Shown here: positions 37,632 through 52,000 of the stretch, in pieces
How the letters are laid out: every line of letters starts with the position of its first letter
Numbering within the stretch: the first letter of the stretch is position 1
DNA from: Bombus terrestris
Lineage: Eukaryota; Arthropoda; Insecta; Hymenoptera; Apidae
Assembly: GCF_910591885.1 (NCBI RefSeq)
Contig: NW_025963551.1
Location: 1,116,001 to 1,180,000 of the forward strand
Direction: 5' to 3'
Length of the DNA: 64,000 nt
The notes under the pieces: model-generated
What the model was told of the DNA's origin: nothing
Databases searched by the model: none
The model's input: the letters and a program-made list of their open reading frames with translations, nothing else
Made by a program: the position numbers and the translations under genes

Positions 37632-39590
37632 CAGTTTCACATAAATAGTACTATTTCCACATAGTACAGTGCAACATGAGGTCCGAAGTCGCTGACAAAA
37701 TTACGTATTGACACGAAATATATGCAAGGCAATATAAGGCAAGTATATGTATAGCTTGGAAATTGTATCGTTGCTCGCTCGCTCCGCTCGCTCGAAAAAC
37801 TCTAGTCCAACCTCACAACCGTTCCGACACGCTCCCAAATTCGAAATAAGTCGCCTCCTTATCGAATAACGCACGCGAGAAGGATTGGTTTTAGTTTAGG
37901 CTACAGTTTTCGAGCGAGAACGGCGAGCGAGGGACGCGTAAAGGTGTGTCACAATCCAACGGTTTGGCACATGGTTGACATTGGAATATTCGCACCAGCC
38001 CGAGGAGCCGGAAATCTTTATCCTATTGCCTACTGACTAAAGTTTACAGTTTATCAATGGTTTCACATATATAGTACTATTTCCACATAGTAAAGTGCAA
38101 TGTGATGTCCGAAATGGCTGACAAAATTAGGTAATAACACGAAATATATGCAAGGCAATATAAGTTACATGTATAGCTTGGAAATTGTGATCGTTGCTCG
38201 CTCGCTCCGCTCGCTCGTAAAAATCTAGTCCAACCTCACAACCGATCCGACACGTTCCCAAACTTGAAATAAGTCGCCTCCTCATTGAATGACGAACGCA
38301 AGAAGGATTGGTTTTATGTTAGGCTATAGTTTTCGAGCGAGCACGGCGAGCGAGGGACGCGTAAAGGTGTGTCACAATCCAACGGTTTGGCACATGGGGA
38401 CATTGAAATATTCGCACCAGCCCGAGGATCCGGAAGGCTTTATCCTATTGCCTACTGACAAAAGTTTTCAGTTTATCAATAGTTTCACATTAATAGTACT
38501 ATTTCCACATAGTAAAGTGCAATGTGATGTCCGAAATGGCTGATAAAATTAGGTAATAACACGAAATATATGCAAGGCAATATAAGTTACATGTATAGCT
38601 TGGAAATTGTGATCGTTGTTCGCTCGCTCCGCTCGCTCGAAAAACTCTAGTCCAACCTCGCAACCGTTCCGACACGCTCCCAAGTTAGAAATAAGTCGCC
38701 TCCTTATCGAATAACGAACGCGAGAAGGATTGGTTTTAGGTTAGGCTACAGTTTTCGAGCGAGAACGGCGAGCCATGGACACGTAAAGGTGTGTCACAAT
38801 CCAACGGTTTGGCACATGGGGACATTGAAATATTCGCACCAGCCCGAGGATCCGGAAGTCTTTATCCCATTGCCTACTGGCAAATGTTTTCAGCTTATCA
38901 ATAGTTTCACATATATAGTACTATTTCCACATAGTAAAGTGCAATGTGATGTCAGAAATGTCTGACAAAATTGGGTAATAACACGAAATATATGCAAGGC
39001 TATATAAGGGATATATATAGCTTGGAAATTGTGATCATTGCTCGCTCGCTCCGCTCGCTCGTAAAAATTTAGTCCAATCTCACATCCGATCCGACACGTT
39101 CGCAAATTTGAAATAAGTCGCCTCCACAGCGAATGACGAACGCCAGAGGGATTGGTTTTAGGTTAGGCTACAGTTTTCGAGCGAGAACAGCGAGCGAGGG
39201 ACGCGTAAAGGTGTCTCACAATCCAACGGTTTGGCACATGGGGACATTGAAATATTCGCACCAGCTCGAGGATCCGGAAATCTTTATCCTATTGCCTACT
39301 GACTAAAGTTTACAGTTTATCAATGGTTTCACATAAATAGTACTATTTCCACATAGTAAAGTGCAATGTGCTGTCCGAAATGGCTGACAAAATTAGGTAA
39401 TAACACGACATATATGCAAGGCAATATAAGGTATATGTATAGCTTGGAAATTGTGATCGTTGTTCGCTCGCTCCGCTCGCTCGAAAAACTCTAGTCCAAC
39501 CTCGCAACCGCTCCCACACGCTCCCAAATTAGAAATAAGTCGCCTCCTTATCGAATAACGAACGCGAGAAGGATTGGTTTTAGGTTAGGC

Positions 39591-42500
39591 TACAGTTTTC
39601 GAGCGAGAACGGCGAGCGATGGACACGTAAAGGTGTGTCACAATCCAACGGTTTCTCACATGGGGACATTGAAATATTCGCACCAGCCCGAGGATCCGGA
39701 AGTGTTTATCCTATTGCCTACTGACGAATGTTTTCAGTTTATCAATAGTTTCACATATATAGTACTATTTCCACATAGTAGAGTGCAATGTGATGTCAGT
39801 AATGTCTGACAAAATTGGGTAATAACACGAAATATATGCAAGGCAATATAAGTTACATGTATAGCTTGGAATTTGTGATCGTTGCTCGCTCGCTTCGCTC
39901 GCTCGAAAAACTCTAGTCCAACCTCGCAACCGTTCCGACACGCTCCCAAATTAGAAATAAGTCGCCTCCTTATCGAATAACGAACGCAAGAGGGATTGGT
40001 TTTAGGTTAGGCTACAGTTTTCAAGCGAGAACAGCTATCGAGGGACGCGTAAAGGTGTGTCACACTCCAACGGTTTGGCACATGGGGACATTGAAATATT
40101 CGCACCAGCCCGAGGATCCGGAAGGCTTTATCCTATTGCCTACTGACAAAAGTTTTCAGTTTATCAATAGTTTCACTTAAATAGCAATATTTCCACATAG
40201 TACAGTGCAACATGAGGTCCGAAATCGCTGACAAAATTAGGTAATAACACGACATATATGCAAGGCAATATAAGGTATATGTATAGCTTGGAAATTGTGA
40301 TCGTTGTTCGCTCGCTCCGCTCGATCGAAAAACTCTAGTCCAACCTCGCAACCGTTCCGACACGCTCCCAAATTAGAAATAAGTCGCCTCCTTATCGAAT
40401 AACGAACGCGAGAAGGATTGGTTTTAGGTTAGGCTACTGTTTTCGACCGAGAACGGCGAGCGATGGACACGTAAAGGTGTGTCACAATCCAACGGTTTCT
40501 CACATGGGGACATTGAAATATTCGCACCAGCCCGAGGATCCGGAAGTGTTTATCCTATTGCCTACTGACGAAAGTTTTCAGTTTATCAATAGTTTCACAT
40601 ATATAGTACTATTTCCACATAGTAAAGTGCAATGTGATGTCAGAAATGTCTGACAATATTGGGTAATAACAGGAAATATATGCAAGGCTATATAAGGTAT
40701 ATATATAGCTTGGAAATTGTGATCGTTGCTCGCTCGCTCCGCTCGCTCGTAAAAATTTAGTCCAATCTCACATCCGAACCGACACATTCGCATATTTGAA
40801 ATAAGTCGCCTCCACATCGAATGACGAACGCAAGAGGGATGGTTTCAGGTTAGGCTATAGATTTCGAGCAAGCACAGCGAGCGAGGGACGCGTAAAGGTG
40901 TGCCACAATCCAACGGTTTGGCACATGGGGACATTGAAATATTCGCACCAGCCCTAGGAGCCGGAAGTCTTTATCCTATTGCCTACTGACAAATGTTTTC
41001 AGTTTATCAATAGTTCCACATAAATAGTACTATTTCCACATAGTAAAGTGCAATGTGATGTCCGAAATGGCTGAAAAAATTAGGTAACAACACGAAATAT
41101 ATGCAAGTTAATATAAGTTACATGTATAGCTTGGAAATTGTGATCGTTGCTCGCTCGCTCCGCTCGCTCGTAAAAATCTAGTCCAACCTCACAACCGATC
41201 CGACACTTTCCCAAACTTGAAATAAGTCGCCTCCTCATTGAATGACGAACGCAAGAGGGATTGGTTTTAGGTTAGGCTATAGTTTTCGAGCGAGCACGGC
41301 GAGCGAGGGACGCGTAAAGGTGTGTCACAATCCAACGGTTTGGCACATGGGGACATTGAATTATTCGCACCAACCCGAGGATCCGGAAGGCTTTATCGAA
41401 TTGCCTGCTGACTAAAGTTTACAGTTTATAAATAGTTTCACATAAATAGCACTATTTCCACATAGTACAGTGCAACATGAGGTCCGAAATCGCTGACAAA
41501 ATTACGTAATAACACGACATATATGCAAGGCAATATAAGGTATATGTATAGTTTGGAAATTGTGATCGTTGCTCGCTCGCTCCGCTCGCTCGTAAAAATT
41601 TAGTCCAATCTCACACCCGATCCGACACGTTCGCAAATTTGAAATAAGTCGCCTCCACATCGAATGACGAACGCAAGAGGGAGTGATTTAATGTTAGGCT
41701 ATAGTTTTCGAGTGAGCACAGCGAGCGAGGGACGCGTAAAGGTGTGTCACAATCCAACGGTTTGGCACATGGGGACATTGAAATATTCGCACCAGACCGA
41801 GGATCCGGAAGGCTTTATCGAATTGCCTACTGACAAAAGTTTTGAGTTTATCAATAGTTTCACATAAATAGTACTATTTCCACATAGTAAAGTGCAATGT
41901 GATGTCCGAAATGGCTGACAAAATTAGGTAATAACACGAAATATATGCAAGGCAATATAAGTTACATGTATAGCTTGGAAATTGTGATCGTTGCTCGCTC
42001 GTTCCGCTCGCTCGTAAAAATCTAGTCCAATCTCACATCCGATCGGACACGTTCGCAAATTTGAAATAAGTCGCCTCCACATCGAATGACGAACGCAAGA
42101 GGGATTGGTTTTAGGTTGGGCTATAGTTTTCGAGCGAGGGACGCGTAAAGGTGTGCCACAATCCAACGGTTTGGCACATGGGGACATTGAAATATTCGCA
42201 CCAGCCCTAGGAGCCGGAAGTCTTTATCCTATTGCCTACTGACTAAAGTTTACAGTTTATCAATGGTTTCACATAAATAGTACTATTTCCACATAGTAAA
42301 GTGCAATGTGATGTCCGAAATGGCTGACAAAATTACGTAATAACACGAAATATATGCAAGCCAATATAAGTTACATGTATAGCTTGGAAATTGTGATCGG
42401 TGCTCGCTCGCTCCGCTCGCTCGTAAAAATCTAGTCCAACCTCACAACCGATCCGACACGTTCCCAAACTAGAAATAAGTCGCCTCCTCATTGAATGACG

Positions 42501-43593
42501 AACGCAAGAGGGATTGGTTTTATGTTGGGCTATAGTTTTCGTGCGAGCACGGCGAGCGAGGGACGCGTAAAGGTGTGTCACAATCCAACGGTTTGGCACA
42601 TGGTTGACAGTGGAATATTCGCACCAGCCCGAGGAGCCGGAAATCTTTATCCTATTGCCTACTGACTAAAGTTTACAGTTTATCAATGGTTTCACATAAA
42701 TAGTACTATTTCCACATAGTAAAGTGCAATGTGATGTCCGAAATGGCTGACAAAATTACGTAATAACACGAAATATATGCAAGCCAATATAAGTTACATG
42801 TATAGCTTGGAAATTGTGATCGTTGCTCGCTCGCTCCGCTCGCTCGTAAAAATCTAGTCCAACCTCACAACCGATCCGACACGTTCCCAAACTTGAAATA
42901 AGTCGCCTCCTCATTGAATGACGAACGCAAGAGGGATTGGTTTTATGTTAGGCTACAGTTTTCGAGCGAGCACGGCGAGCGAGGGACGCGTAAAGGTGTG
43001 TCACAATCCATCGGTTTGGCACATGGGGACATTGAAATATTCGCACCAGCCCGAGGATCCGGAAGGCTTTATCCTATTGCCTACTGACAAAAGTTTTCAG
43101 TTTATCAATAGTTTCACATTAACAGTACTATTTCCACATAGTAAAGTGCAATGTGATGTCCGAAATGGCTGATAAAATTAGGTAATAACACGAAATATAT
43201 GCAAGGCAATATAAGTTACATGTATTGCATGGAAATTGTGATCGTTGCTCGCTCGCTCCTCTCGCTCGAAAAACTCTAGTCCAACCTCACAACCGTTCCG
43301 ACACGCTCCCAAATTAGAAATAAGTCGCCTCCTCATTGAATGACGAACGCAAGAGGGATTGGTTTTAGGTTAGGCTACAGTTTTCGAGCGAGAACGGCGA
43401 GCGATGGACACGTAAAGGTGTGTCACAATCCAACGGTTTCTCACATGGGGACATTGAAATATTCGCACCAGCCCGAGGATCCGGAAGTCTTCATCCTATT
43501 GCCTACTGACGAAAGTTTTCAGTTTGTCAATAGTTTCACATATATAGTACTATTTCCACATAGTAAAGTGCAATGTGATGTCAGAAATGTCTG
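39591..43593 (+). repeat. Mixed satellite units
   Basis: About nine to ten units with no high-identity tandem partner noticed, apart from 42918-43172, which recurs at offset 3797 bp (46715). Several carry private changes: a decayed right arm CAAGCGAGAACAGCTATCGAG near 40022, left arm CTCGATCG near 40321, and CAAGTTAATATAAG near 41104. This is the most divergent stretch of the window, as expected for DNA outside the zone of recent homogenisation. Confidence 0.8.
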
Positions 43594-46500
43594 ACAAAAT
43601 TAGGTAATAACACGAAATATATGCAAGGCTATAAAAGGTATATATATAGCTTGGAAATTGTGATCGTTGCTCGCTCGCTCCGCTCGCTCGTAAAAATTTA
43701 GTCCAATCTCACATCCGATCCGACACATTCGCAAATTTGAAATAAGTCGCCTCCACTTCGAATGATGAACGCAAGAGGGATGGTTTTAGGTTAGGCTATA
43801 GATTTCGAGCAAGCACAGCGAGCGAGGGACGCGTAAAGGTGTGCCACAATCCAACGGTTTGGCACATGGGGACATTGAAATATTCGCACCAGCCCTAGGA
43901 GCCGGAAGTCTTTATCCTATTGCCTACTGACAAAAGTTTTCAGTTTATCAATAGTTCCACATAAATAGTACTATTTCCACATAGTAAGGTGCAATGTGAT
44001 GTCCGAAATGCCTGACAAAATTAGGTAATAACACGAAATATATGCAAGGCAATATAAGATACATGTATAGCTTGGAAATTGTGATCGTTGCTCGCTCGCT
44101 CCGCTCGCTCGAATAACTCTAGTCCAAACTAACAACCGTTCCGACACGCTCCCAAATTAGAAATAAGTCGCCTCCTTATCGAATTACGCACGCGAGAAGG
44201 ATTGGTTTTAGTTTAGGCTACAGTTTTCGAGCGAGAACGGCGAGCGAGGGACGCGTAAAGGTGTGTCACAATCCAACGGTTTGGCACATGGTTGACATTG
44301 GAATATTCGCACCAGCCCGAGGAGCCGGAAATCTTTATCCTATTGCCTACTGACTAAAGTTTACAGTTTATCAATGGTTTCACATAAATAGTACTATTTC
44401 CACATAGTAAAGTGCAATGTGATGTCCGAAATGGCTGACAAAATTACGTAATAACACGAAATATATGCAAGGCAATATAAGTTACATGTATAGCTTGGAA
44501 ATTGTGATCGTTGCTCGCTCGCTCCGCTCGGTCGTAAAAATCTAGTCCAACCTCACAACCGTTCCGACACGCTCCCAAATTAGAAATAAGTCGCCTCCTC
44601 ATTGAATGACGAACGCAAGAGGGATTGGTTTTAGGTTAGGCTACAGTTTTCGAGCGAGAACGGCGAGCGATGGACACGTAAAGGTGTGTCACAATCCAAC
44701 GGTTTCTCACATGGGGACATTGAAATATTCGCACCAGCCCGAGGATCCGGAAGTCTTCATCCTATTGCCTACTGACGAAAGTTTTCAGTTTGTCAATAGT
44801 TTCACATATATAGTACTATTTCCACATAGTAAAGTGCAATGTGATGTCAGAAATGTCTGACAAAATTAGGTAATAACACGAAATATATGCAAGGCTATAT
44901 AAGGTATATATATAGCTTGGAAATTGTGATCGTTGCTCGCTCGCTCCGCTCGCTCGTAAAAATTTAGTCCAATCTCACATCCGATCCGACACATTCGCAA
45001 ATTTGAAATAAGTCGCCTCCACTTCGAATGACGAACGCAAGAGGGATGGTTTTAGGTTAGGCTATAGATTTCGAGCAAGCACAGCGAGCGAGGGACGCGT
45101 AAAGGTGTGCCACAATCCAACGGTTTGGCACATGGGGACATTGAAATATTCGCACCAGCCCTAGGAGCCGGAAGTCTTTATCCTATTGCCTACTGACAAA
45201 TGTTTTCAGTTTATCAATAGTTCCACATAAATAGTACTATTTCCACATAGTAAAGTGCAATGTGATGTCCGAAATGGCTGACAAAATTAGGTAATAACAC
45301 GAAATATATGCAAGGCAATATAAGTTACATGTATAGCTTGGAAATTGTGATCGTTGCTCGCTCGCTCCGCTCGCTCGAAAAACTCTAGTCCAACCCCACA
45401 ACCGTTCCGACACGCTCCCAAACTAGAAATAAGTAACCTCCTCATTGAATGACGAACGCAAGAGGAATTGGTTTTAGGTTGGGCTATAGTTTTCGTGCGA
45501 GCACGGCGAGCGAGGGACGCGTAAAGGTGTGTCACAATCCAACGGTTTGGCACATGGGGACATTGAAATATTCGCACCAGCCCGAGGAGCCGGAAGTCTT
45601 TATCCAATTGCCTACTGACAAAAGTTTTCAGTTTATCAATAGTTCCACATAAATAGTACTATTTCCACATAGTAAGGTGCAATGTGATGTCAGAAGTGCC
45701 TGACAAAATTACGTAATATCACGAAATATATGCAAGGCAATATAAGTTACATGTATAGCTTGGAAATTGTAATCGTTGCTCGCTCGCTCCGCTCGCTCGT
45801 AAAAGTCTAGTCCAACCTCACAACCGATCCGACACGTTCCCAAACTAGAAATAAGTCGCCTCCTCATTGAATGACGAACGCAAGAGGGATTGGTTTTATG
45901 TTGGGCTATAGTTTTCGTGCGAGCACGGCGAGCGAGGGACGCGTAAAGGTGTGTCACAATCCAACGGTTGGGTACATGGGGACATTGAAATATTCGCACC
46001 AGCCCGAGGAGCCGGAAGTCTTTATCCCATTGCCTACTGACAAAAGTTTAGAGTTTATCAATAGTTTCACTTAAATAGTACTATTTCCACATAGTAAAGT
46101 GCAATGTGATGTCAGAAGTGCCTGACAAAATTACGTAATATCACGAAATATATGCAAGGCAATATAAGGTATATGTATAGCTTGTAAATTGTATCGTTAC
46201 TAGCTCGCTCCGCTCGCTCGAATAACTCTAGTCCAAACTCACAACCGTTCCGACACGCTCCCAAATTAGAAATAAGTCGCCTCCTCATCGAATAACGCAC
46301 GCGAGAAGGATTGGTTTTAGTTTAGGCTACAGTTTTCGAGCGAGAACGGCGAGCGAGGGACGCGTAAAGGTGTGTCACAATCCAACGGTTTGGCACATGG
46401 TTGACATTGGAATATTCGCACCAGCCCGAGGAGCCGGAAATCTTTATCCTATTGCCTACTGACTAAAGTTTACAGTTTATCAATGGTTTCACATAAATAG

Positions 46501-48957
46501 CACTACTTCCACATAGTAAAGTGCAATGTGATGTCCGAAATGGCTGACAAAATTACGTAATAACACGAAATATATGCAAGGCAATATAAGTTACATGTAT
46601 AGCTTGGAAATTGTGATCGTTGCTCGCTCGCTCCGCTCGCTCGTAAAAATCTAGTCCAACCTCACAACCGATCCGACACGTTCCCAAACTTGAAATAAGT
46701 CGCCTCCTCATTGAATGACGAACGCAAGAGGGATTGGTTTTATGTTAGGCTACAGTTTTCGAGCGAGCACGGCGAGCGAGGGACGCGTAAAGGTGTGTCA
46801 CAATCCATCGGTTTGGCACATGGGGACATTGAAATATTCGCACCAGCCCGAGGATCCGGAAGGCTTTATCCTATTGCCTACTGACAAAAGTTTTCAGTTT
46901 ATCAATAGTTTCACATTAACAGTACTATTTCCACATAGTAAAGTGCAATGTGATGTCCGAAATGGCTGATAAAATTAGGTAATAACACGAAATATATGCA
47001 AGGCAATATAAGTTACATGTATTGCATGGAAATTGTGATCGTTGCTCGCTCGCTCCTCTCGCTCGAAAAACTCTAGTCCAACCTCACAACCGTTCCGACA
47101 CGCTCCCAAATTAGAAATAAGTCGCCTCCTCATTGAATGACGAACGCAAGAGGGATTGGTTTTAGGTTAGGCTACAGTTTTCGAGCGAGAACGGCGAGCG
47201 ATGGACACGTAAAGGTGTGTCACAATCCAACGGTTTCTCACATGGGGACATTGAAATATTCGCACCAGCCCGAGGATCCGGAAGTCTTCATCCTATTGCC
47301 TACTGACGAAAGTTTTCAGTTTGTCAATAGTTTCACATATATAGTACTATTTCCACATAATAAAGTGCAATGTGATGTCAGAAATGTCTGACAAAATTAG
47401 GTAATAACACGAAATATATGCAAGGCTATATAAGGTATATATATAGCTTGGAAATTGTGATCGTTGCTCGCTCGCTCCGCTCGCTCGTAAAAATTTAGTC
47501 CAATCTCACATCCGATCCGACACATTCGCAAATTTGAAATAAGTCGCCTCCACTTCGAATGACGAACGCAAGAGGGATGGTTTTAGGTTAGGCTATAGAT
47601 TTCGAGCAAGCACAGCGAGCGAGGGACGCGTAAAGGTGTGCCACAATCCAACGGTTTGGCACATGGGGACATTGAAATATTCGCACCAGCCCTAGGAGCC
47701 GGAAGTCTTTATCCTATTGCCTACTGACAAAAGTTTTCAGTTTATCAATAGTTCCACATAAATAGTACTATTTCCACATAGTAAGGTGCAATGTGATGTC
47801 CGAAATGCCTGACAAAATTAGGTAATAACACGAAATATATGCAAGGCAATATAAGTTACATGTATAGCTTGGAAATTGTGATCGTTGCTCGCTCGCTCCG
47901 CTCGCTCGTAAAAATCTAGTCCAACCTCACAACCGATCCGACACGTTCCCAAACTAGAAATAAGTCGCCTCCTCATTGAATGACGAACGCAAGAGGGATT
48001 GGTTTTATGTTGGGCTATAGTTTTCCTGCGAGCTCGGCGAGCGAGGGACGCGTAAAGGTGTGTCACAATCCAACGGTTTGGCACATGGGGACATTGAAAT
48101 ATTCGCACCAGCCCGAGGAGCCGGAAGTCTTTATCCCATTGCCTACTGACAAAAGTTTAGAGTTTATCAATAGTTTCACTTAAATAGTACTATTTCCACA
48201 TAGTAAAGTGCAATGTGATGTCAGAAGTGCCTGACAAAATTTCGTAATATCACGAAATATATGCAAGGCAATATAAGTTACATGTATAGCTTGGAAATTG
48301 TGATCGTTGCTCGCTCGCTCCGCTCGCTCGTAAAAATCTAGTCCAACCTCACAACCGATCCGACACGTTCCTAAACTAGAAATAAGTCGCCTCCTCATTG
48401 AATGACGAACGCAAGAGGGATTGGTTTTAGGTTGGGCTATAGTTTTCGTGCGAGCACGGCGAGCGAGGGACGCGTAAAGGTGTGTCACAATCCAACGGTT
48501 CCTCACATGGGGACATTGAAATATTCGCACCAGCCCGAGGATCCGGAAGTCTTTATCCTATTGCCTACTGACGAAAGTTTTCAGTTTATCAATGGTTTCA
48601 CATAAATAGTACTATTTCCACATAGTAAGGTGCAATGTGATGTCCGAAATGGCTGACAAAATTAGGTAATAACGCGAAATATATGCAAGGCAATATAAGT
48701 TACATGTATAGCTTGGAAATTGTGATCGTTGCTCGCTCGCTCCGCTCGCTCGAAAAACTCTAGTCCAACCTCACAACCGTTCCGACACGCTCCCAAATTA
48801 GAAATAAGTCGCCTCCTTATCGAATAACGAACGCAACAGGGAGTGGTTTTAGGTTAGGCTATAGTTTTCGAGCGAGCACAGCGAGCGAGGGACGCGTAAA
48901 GGTGTGTCACAATCCAACGGTTTGGCACATGGGGACATTGAAATATTCGCACCAGCC
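43594..48957 (+). repeat. 13- to 15-unit higher-order repeat, copy A
   Basis: Matches copy B (49078 onward) at 5484 bp up to about 46168, then at 5062 bp from about 46581; the one unit between is absent from B. Only a few substitutions were seen between A and B (44059 A versus 49543 T; 45462 G versus 50946 C). Within copy A, 43340-43594 and 44606-44860 are related at a 1266-bp (3-unit) offset. Confidence 0.87.
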
Positions 48958-49077
48958 CTAGGAGCCGGAAGTCTTTATCCTATTGCCTACTGACAAAAGT
49001 TTTCAGTTTATCAATAGTTCCACATAAATAGTACTATTTCCACATAGTAAGGTGCAATGTGATGTCCGAAATGCCTG

Positions 49078-52000
49078 ACAAAATTAGGTAATAACACGAA
49101 ATATATGCAAGGCTATAAAAGGTATATATATAGCTTGGAAATTGTGATCGTTGCTCGCTCGCTCCGCTCGCTCGTAAAAATTTAGTCCAATCTCACATCC
49201 GATCCGACACATTCGCAAATTTGAAATAAGTCGCCTCCACTTCGAATGATGAACGCAAGAGGGATGGTTTTAGGTTAGGCTATAGATTTCGAGCAAGCAC
49301 AGCGAGCGAGGGACGCGTAAAGGTGTGCCACAATCCAACGGTTTGGCACATGGGGACATTGAAATATTCGCACCAGCCCTAGGAGCCGGAAGTCTTTATC
49401 CTATTGCCTACTGACAAAAGTTTTCAGTTTATCAATAGTTCCACATAAATAGTACTATTTCCACATAGTAAGGTGCAATGTGATGTCCGAAATGCCTGAC
49501 AAAATTAGGTAATAACACGAAATATATGCAAGGCAATATAAGTTACATGTATAGCTTGGAAATTGTGATCGTTGCTCGCTCGCTCCGCTCGCTCGAATAA
49601 CTCTAGTCCAAACTAACAACCGTTCCGACACGCTCCCAAATTAGAAATAAGTCGCCTCCTTATCGAATTACGCACGCGAGAAGGATTGGTTTTAGTTTAG
49701 GCTACAGTTTTCGAGCGAGAACGGCGAGCGAGGGACGCGTAAAGGTGTGTCACAATCCAACGGTTTGGCACATGGTTGACATTGGAATATTCGCACCAGC
49801 CCGAGGAGCCGGAAATCTTTATCCTATTGCCTACTGACTAAAGTTTACAGTTTATCAATGGTTTCACATAAATAGTACTATTTCCACATAGTAAAGTGCA
49901 ATGTGATGTCCGAAATGGCTGACAAAATTACGTAATAACACGAAATATATGCAAGGCAATATAAGTTACATGTATAGCTTGGAAATTGTGATCGTTGCTC
50001 GCTCGCTCCGCTCGGTCGTAAAAATCTAGTCCAACCTCACAACCGTTCCGACACGCTCCCAAATTAGAAATAAGTCGCCTCCTCATTGAATGACGAACGC
50101 AAGAGGGATTGGTTTTAGGTTAGGCTACAGTTTTCGAGCGAGAACGGCGAGCGATGGACACGTAAAGGTGTGTCACAATCCAACGGTTTCTCACATGGGG
50201 ACATTGAAATATTCGCACCAGCCCGAGGATCCGGAAGTCTTCATCCTATTGCCTACTGACGAAAGTTTTCAGTTTGTCAATAGTTTCACATATATAGTAC
50301 TATTTCCACATAGTAAAGTGCAATGTGATGTCAGAAATGTCTGACAAAATTAGGTAATAACACGAAATATATGCAAGGCTATATAAGGTATATATATAGC
50401 TTGGAAATTGTGATCGTTGCTCGCTCGCTCCGCTCGCTCGTAAAAATTTAGTCCAATCTCACATCCGATCCGACACATTCGCAAATTTGAAATAAGTCGC
50501 CTCCACTTCGAATGACGAACGCAAGAGGGATGGTTTTAGGTTAGGCTATAGATTTCGAGCAAGCACAGCGAGCGAGGGACGCGTAAAGGTGTGCCACAAT
50601 CCAACGGTTTGGCACATGGGGACATTGAAATATTCGCACCAGCCCTAGGAGCCGGAAGTCTTTATCCTATTGCCTACTGACAAATGTTTTCAGTTTATCA
50701 ATAGTTCCACATAAATAGTACTATTTCCACATAGTAAAGTGCAATGTGATGTCCGAAATGGCTGACAAAATTAGGTAATAACACGAAATATATGCAAGGC
50801 AATATAAGTTACATGTATAGCTTGGAAATTGTGATCGTTGCTCGCTCGCTCCGCTCGCTCGAAAAACTCTAGTCCAACCCCACAACCGTTCCGACACGCT
50901 CCCAAACTAGAAATAAGTAACCTCCTCATTGAATGACGAACGCAACAGGAATTGGTTTTAGGTTGGGCTATAGTTTTCGTGCGAGCACGGCGAGCGAGGG
51001 ACGCGTAAAGGTGTGTCACAATCCAACGGTTTGGCACATGGGGACATTGAAATATTCGCACCAGCCCGAGGAGCCGGAAGTCTTTATCCAATTGCCTACT
51101 GACAAAAGTTTTCAGTTTATCAATAGTTCCACATAAATAGTACTATTTCCACATAGTAAGGTGCAATGTGATGTCAGAAGTGCCTGACAAAATTACGTAA
51201 TATCACGAAATATATGCAAGGCAATATAAGTTACATGTATAGCTTGGAAATTGTAATCGTTGCTCGCTCGCTCCGCTCGCTCGTAAAAGTCTAGTCCAAC
51301 CTCACAACCGATCCGACACGTTCCCAAACTAGAAATAAGTCGCCTCCTCATTGAATGACGAACGCAAGAGGGATTGGTTTTATGTTGGGCTATAGTTTTC
51401 GTGCGAGCACGGCGAGCGAGGGACGCGTAAAGGTGTGTCACAATCCAACGGTTGGGTACATGGGGACATTGAAATATTCGCACCAGCCCGAGGAGCCGGA
51501 AGTCTTTATCCCATTGCCTACTGACAAAAGTTTAGAGTTTATCAATAGTTTCACTTAAATAGTACTATTTCCACATAGTAAAGTGCAATGTGATGTCAGA
51601 AGTGCCTGACAAAATTACGTAATATCACGAAATATATGCAAGGCAATATAAGTTACATGTATAGCTTGGAAATTGTGATCGTTGCTCGCTCGCTCCGCTC
51701 GCTCGTAAAAATCTAGTCCAACCTCACAACCGATCCGACACGTTCCCAAACTTGAAATAAGTCGCCTCCTCATTGAATGACGAACGCAAGAGGGATTGGT
51801 TTTATGTTAGGCTACAGTTTTCGAGCGAGCACGGCGAGCGAGGGACGCGTAAAGGTGTGTCACAATCCATCGGTTTGGCACATGGGGACATTGAAATATT
51901 CGCACCAGCCCGAGGATCCGGAAGGCTTTATCCTATTGCCTACTGACAAAAGTTTTCAGTTTATCAATAGTTTCACATTAACAGTACTATTTCCACATAG

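Larger units (their letters stand above)
33041..39590 (+). repeat. Long higher-order segment, copy 2
   Basis: Second copy of 25051-32010. It has one extra unit at about 33440-33861, resembling the unit at 31320-31740, and lacks two units at 35525-35534, where an AGTTTATCAA tract joins sequence from 27120 to sequence from 27952. A patch at 37606-37631 carries five differences from copy 1. The match fades at 39590, where CTATAG..GAGCACGG becomes CTACAG..GAGAACGG. Confidence 0.83.

Noticed and set aside
48180..48530. Minus-strand open frames up to 116 codons, with overlapping frames on the plus strand
   Set aside because: Starts and ends move from unit to unit, the frame is broken by the same indels, and it overlaps the plus-strand frame over most of its length. 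Repetition of the satellite explains its recurrence.
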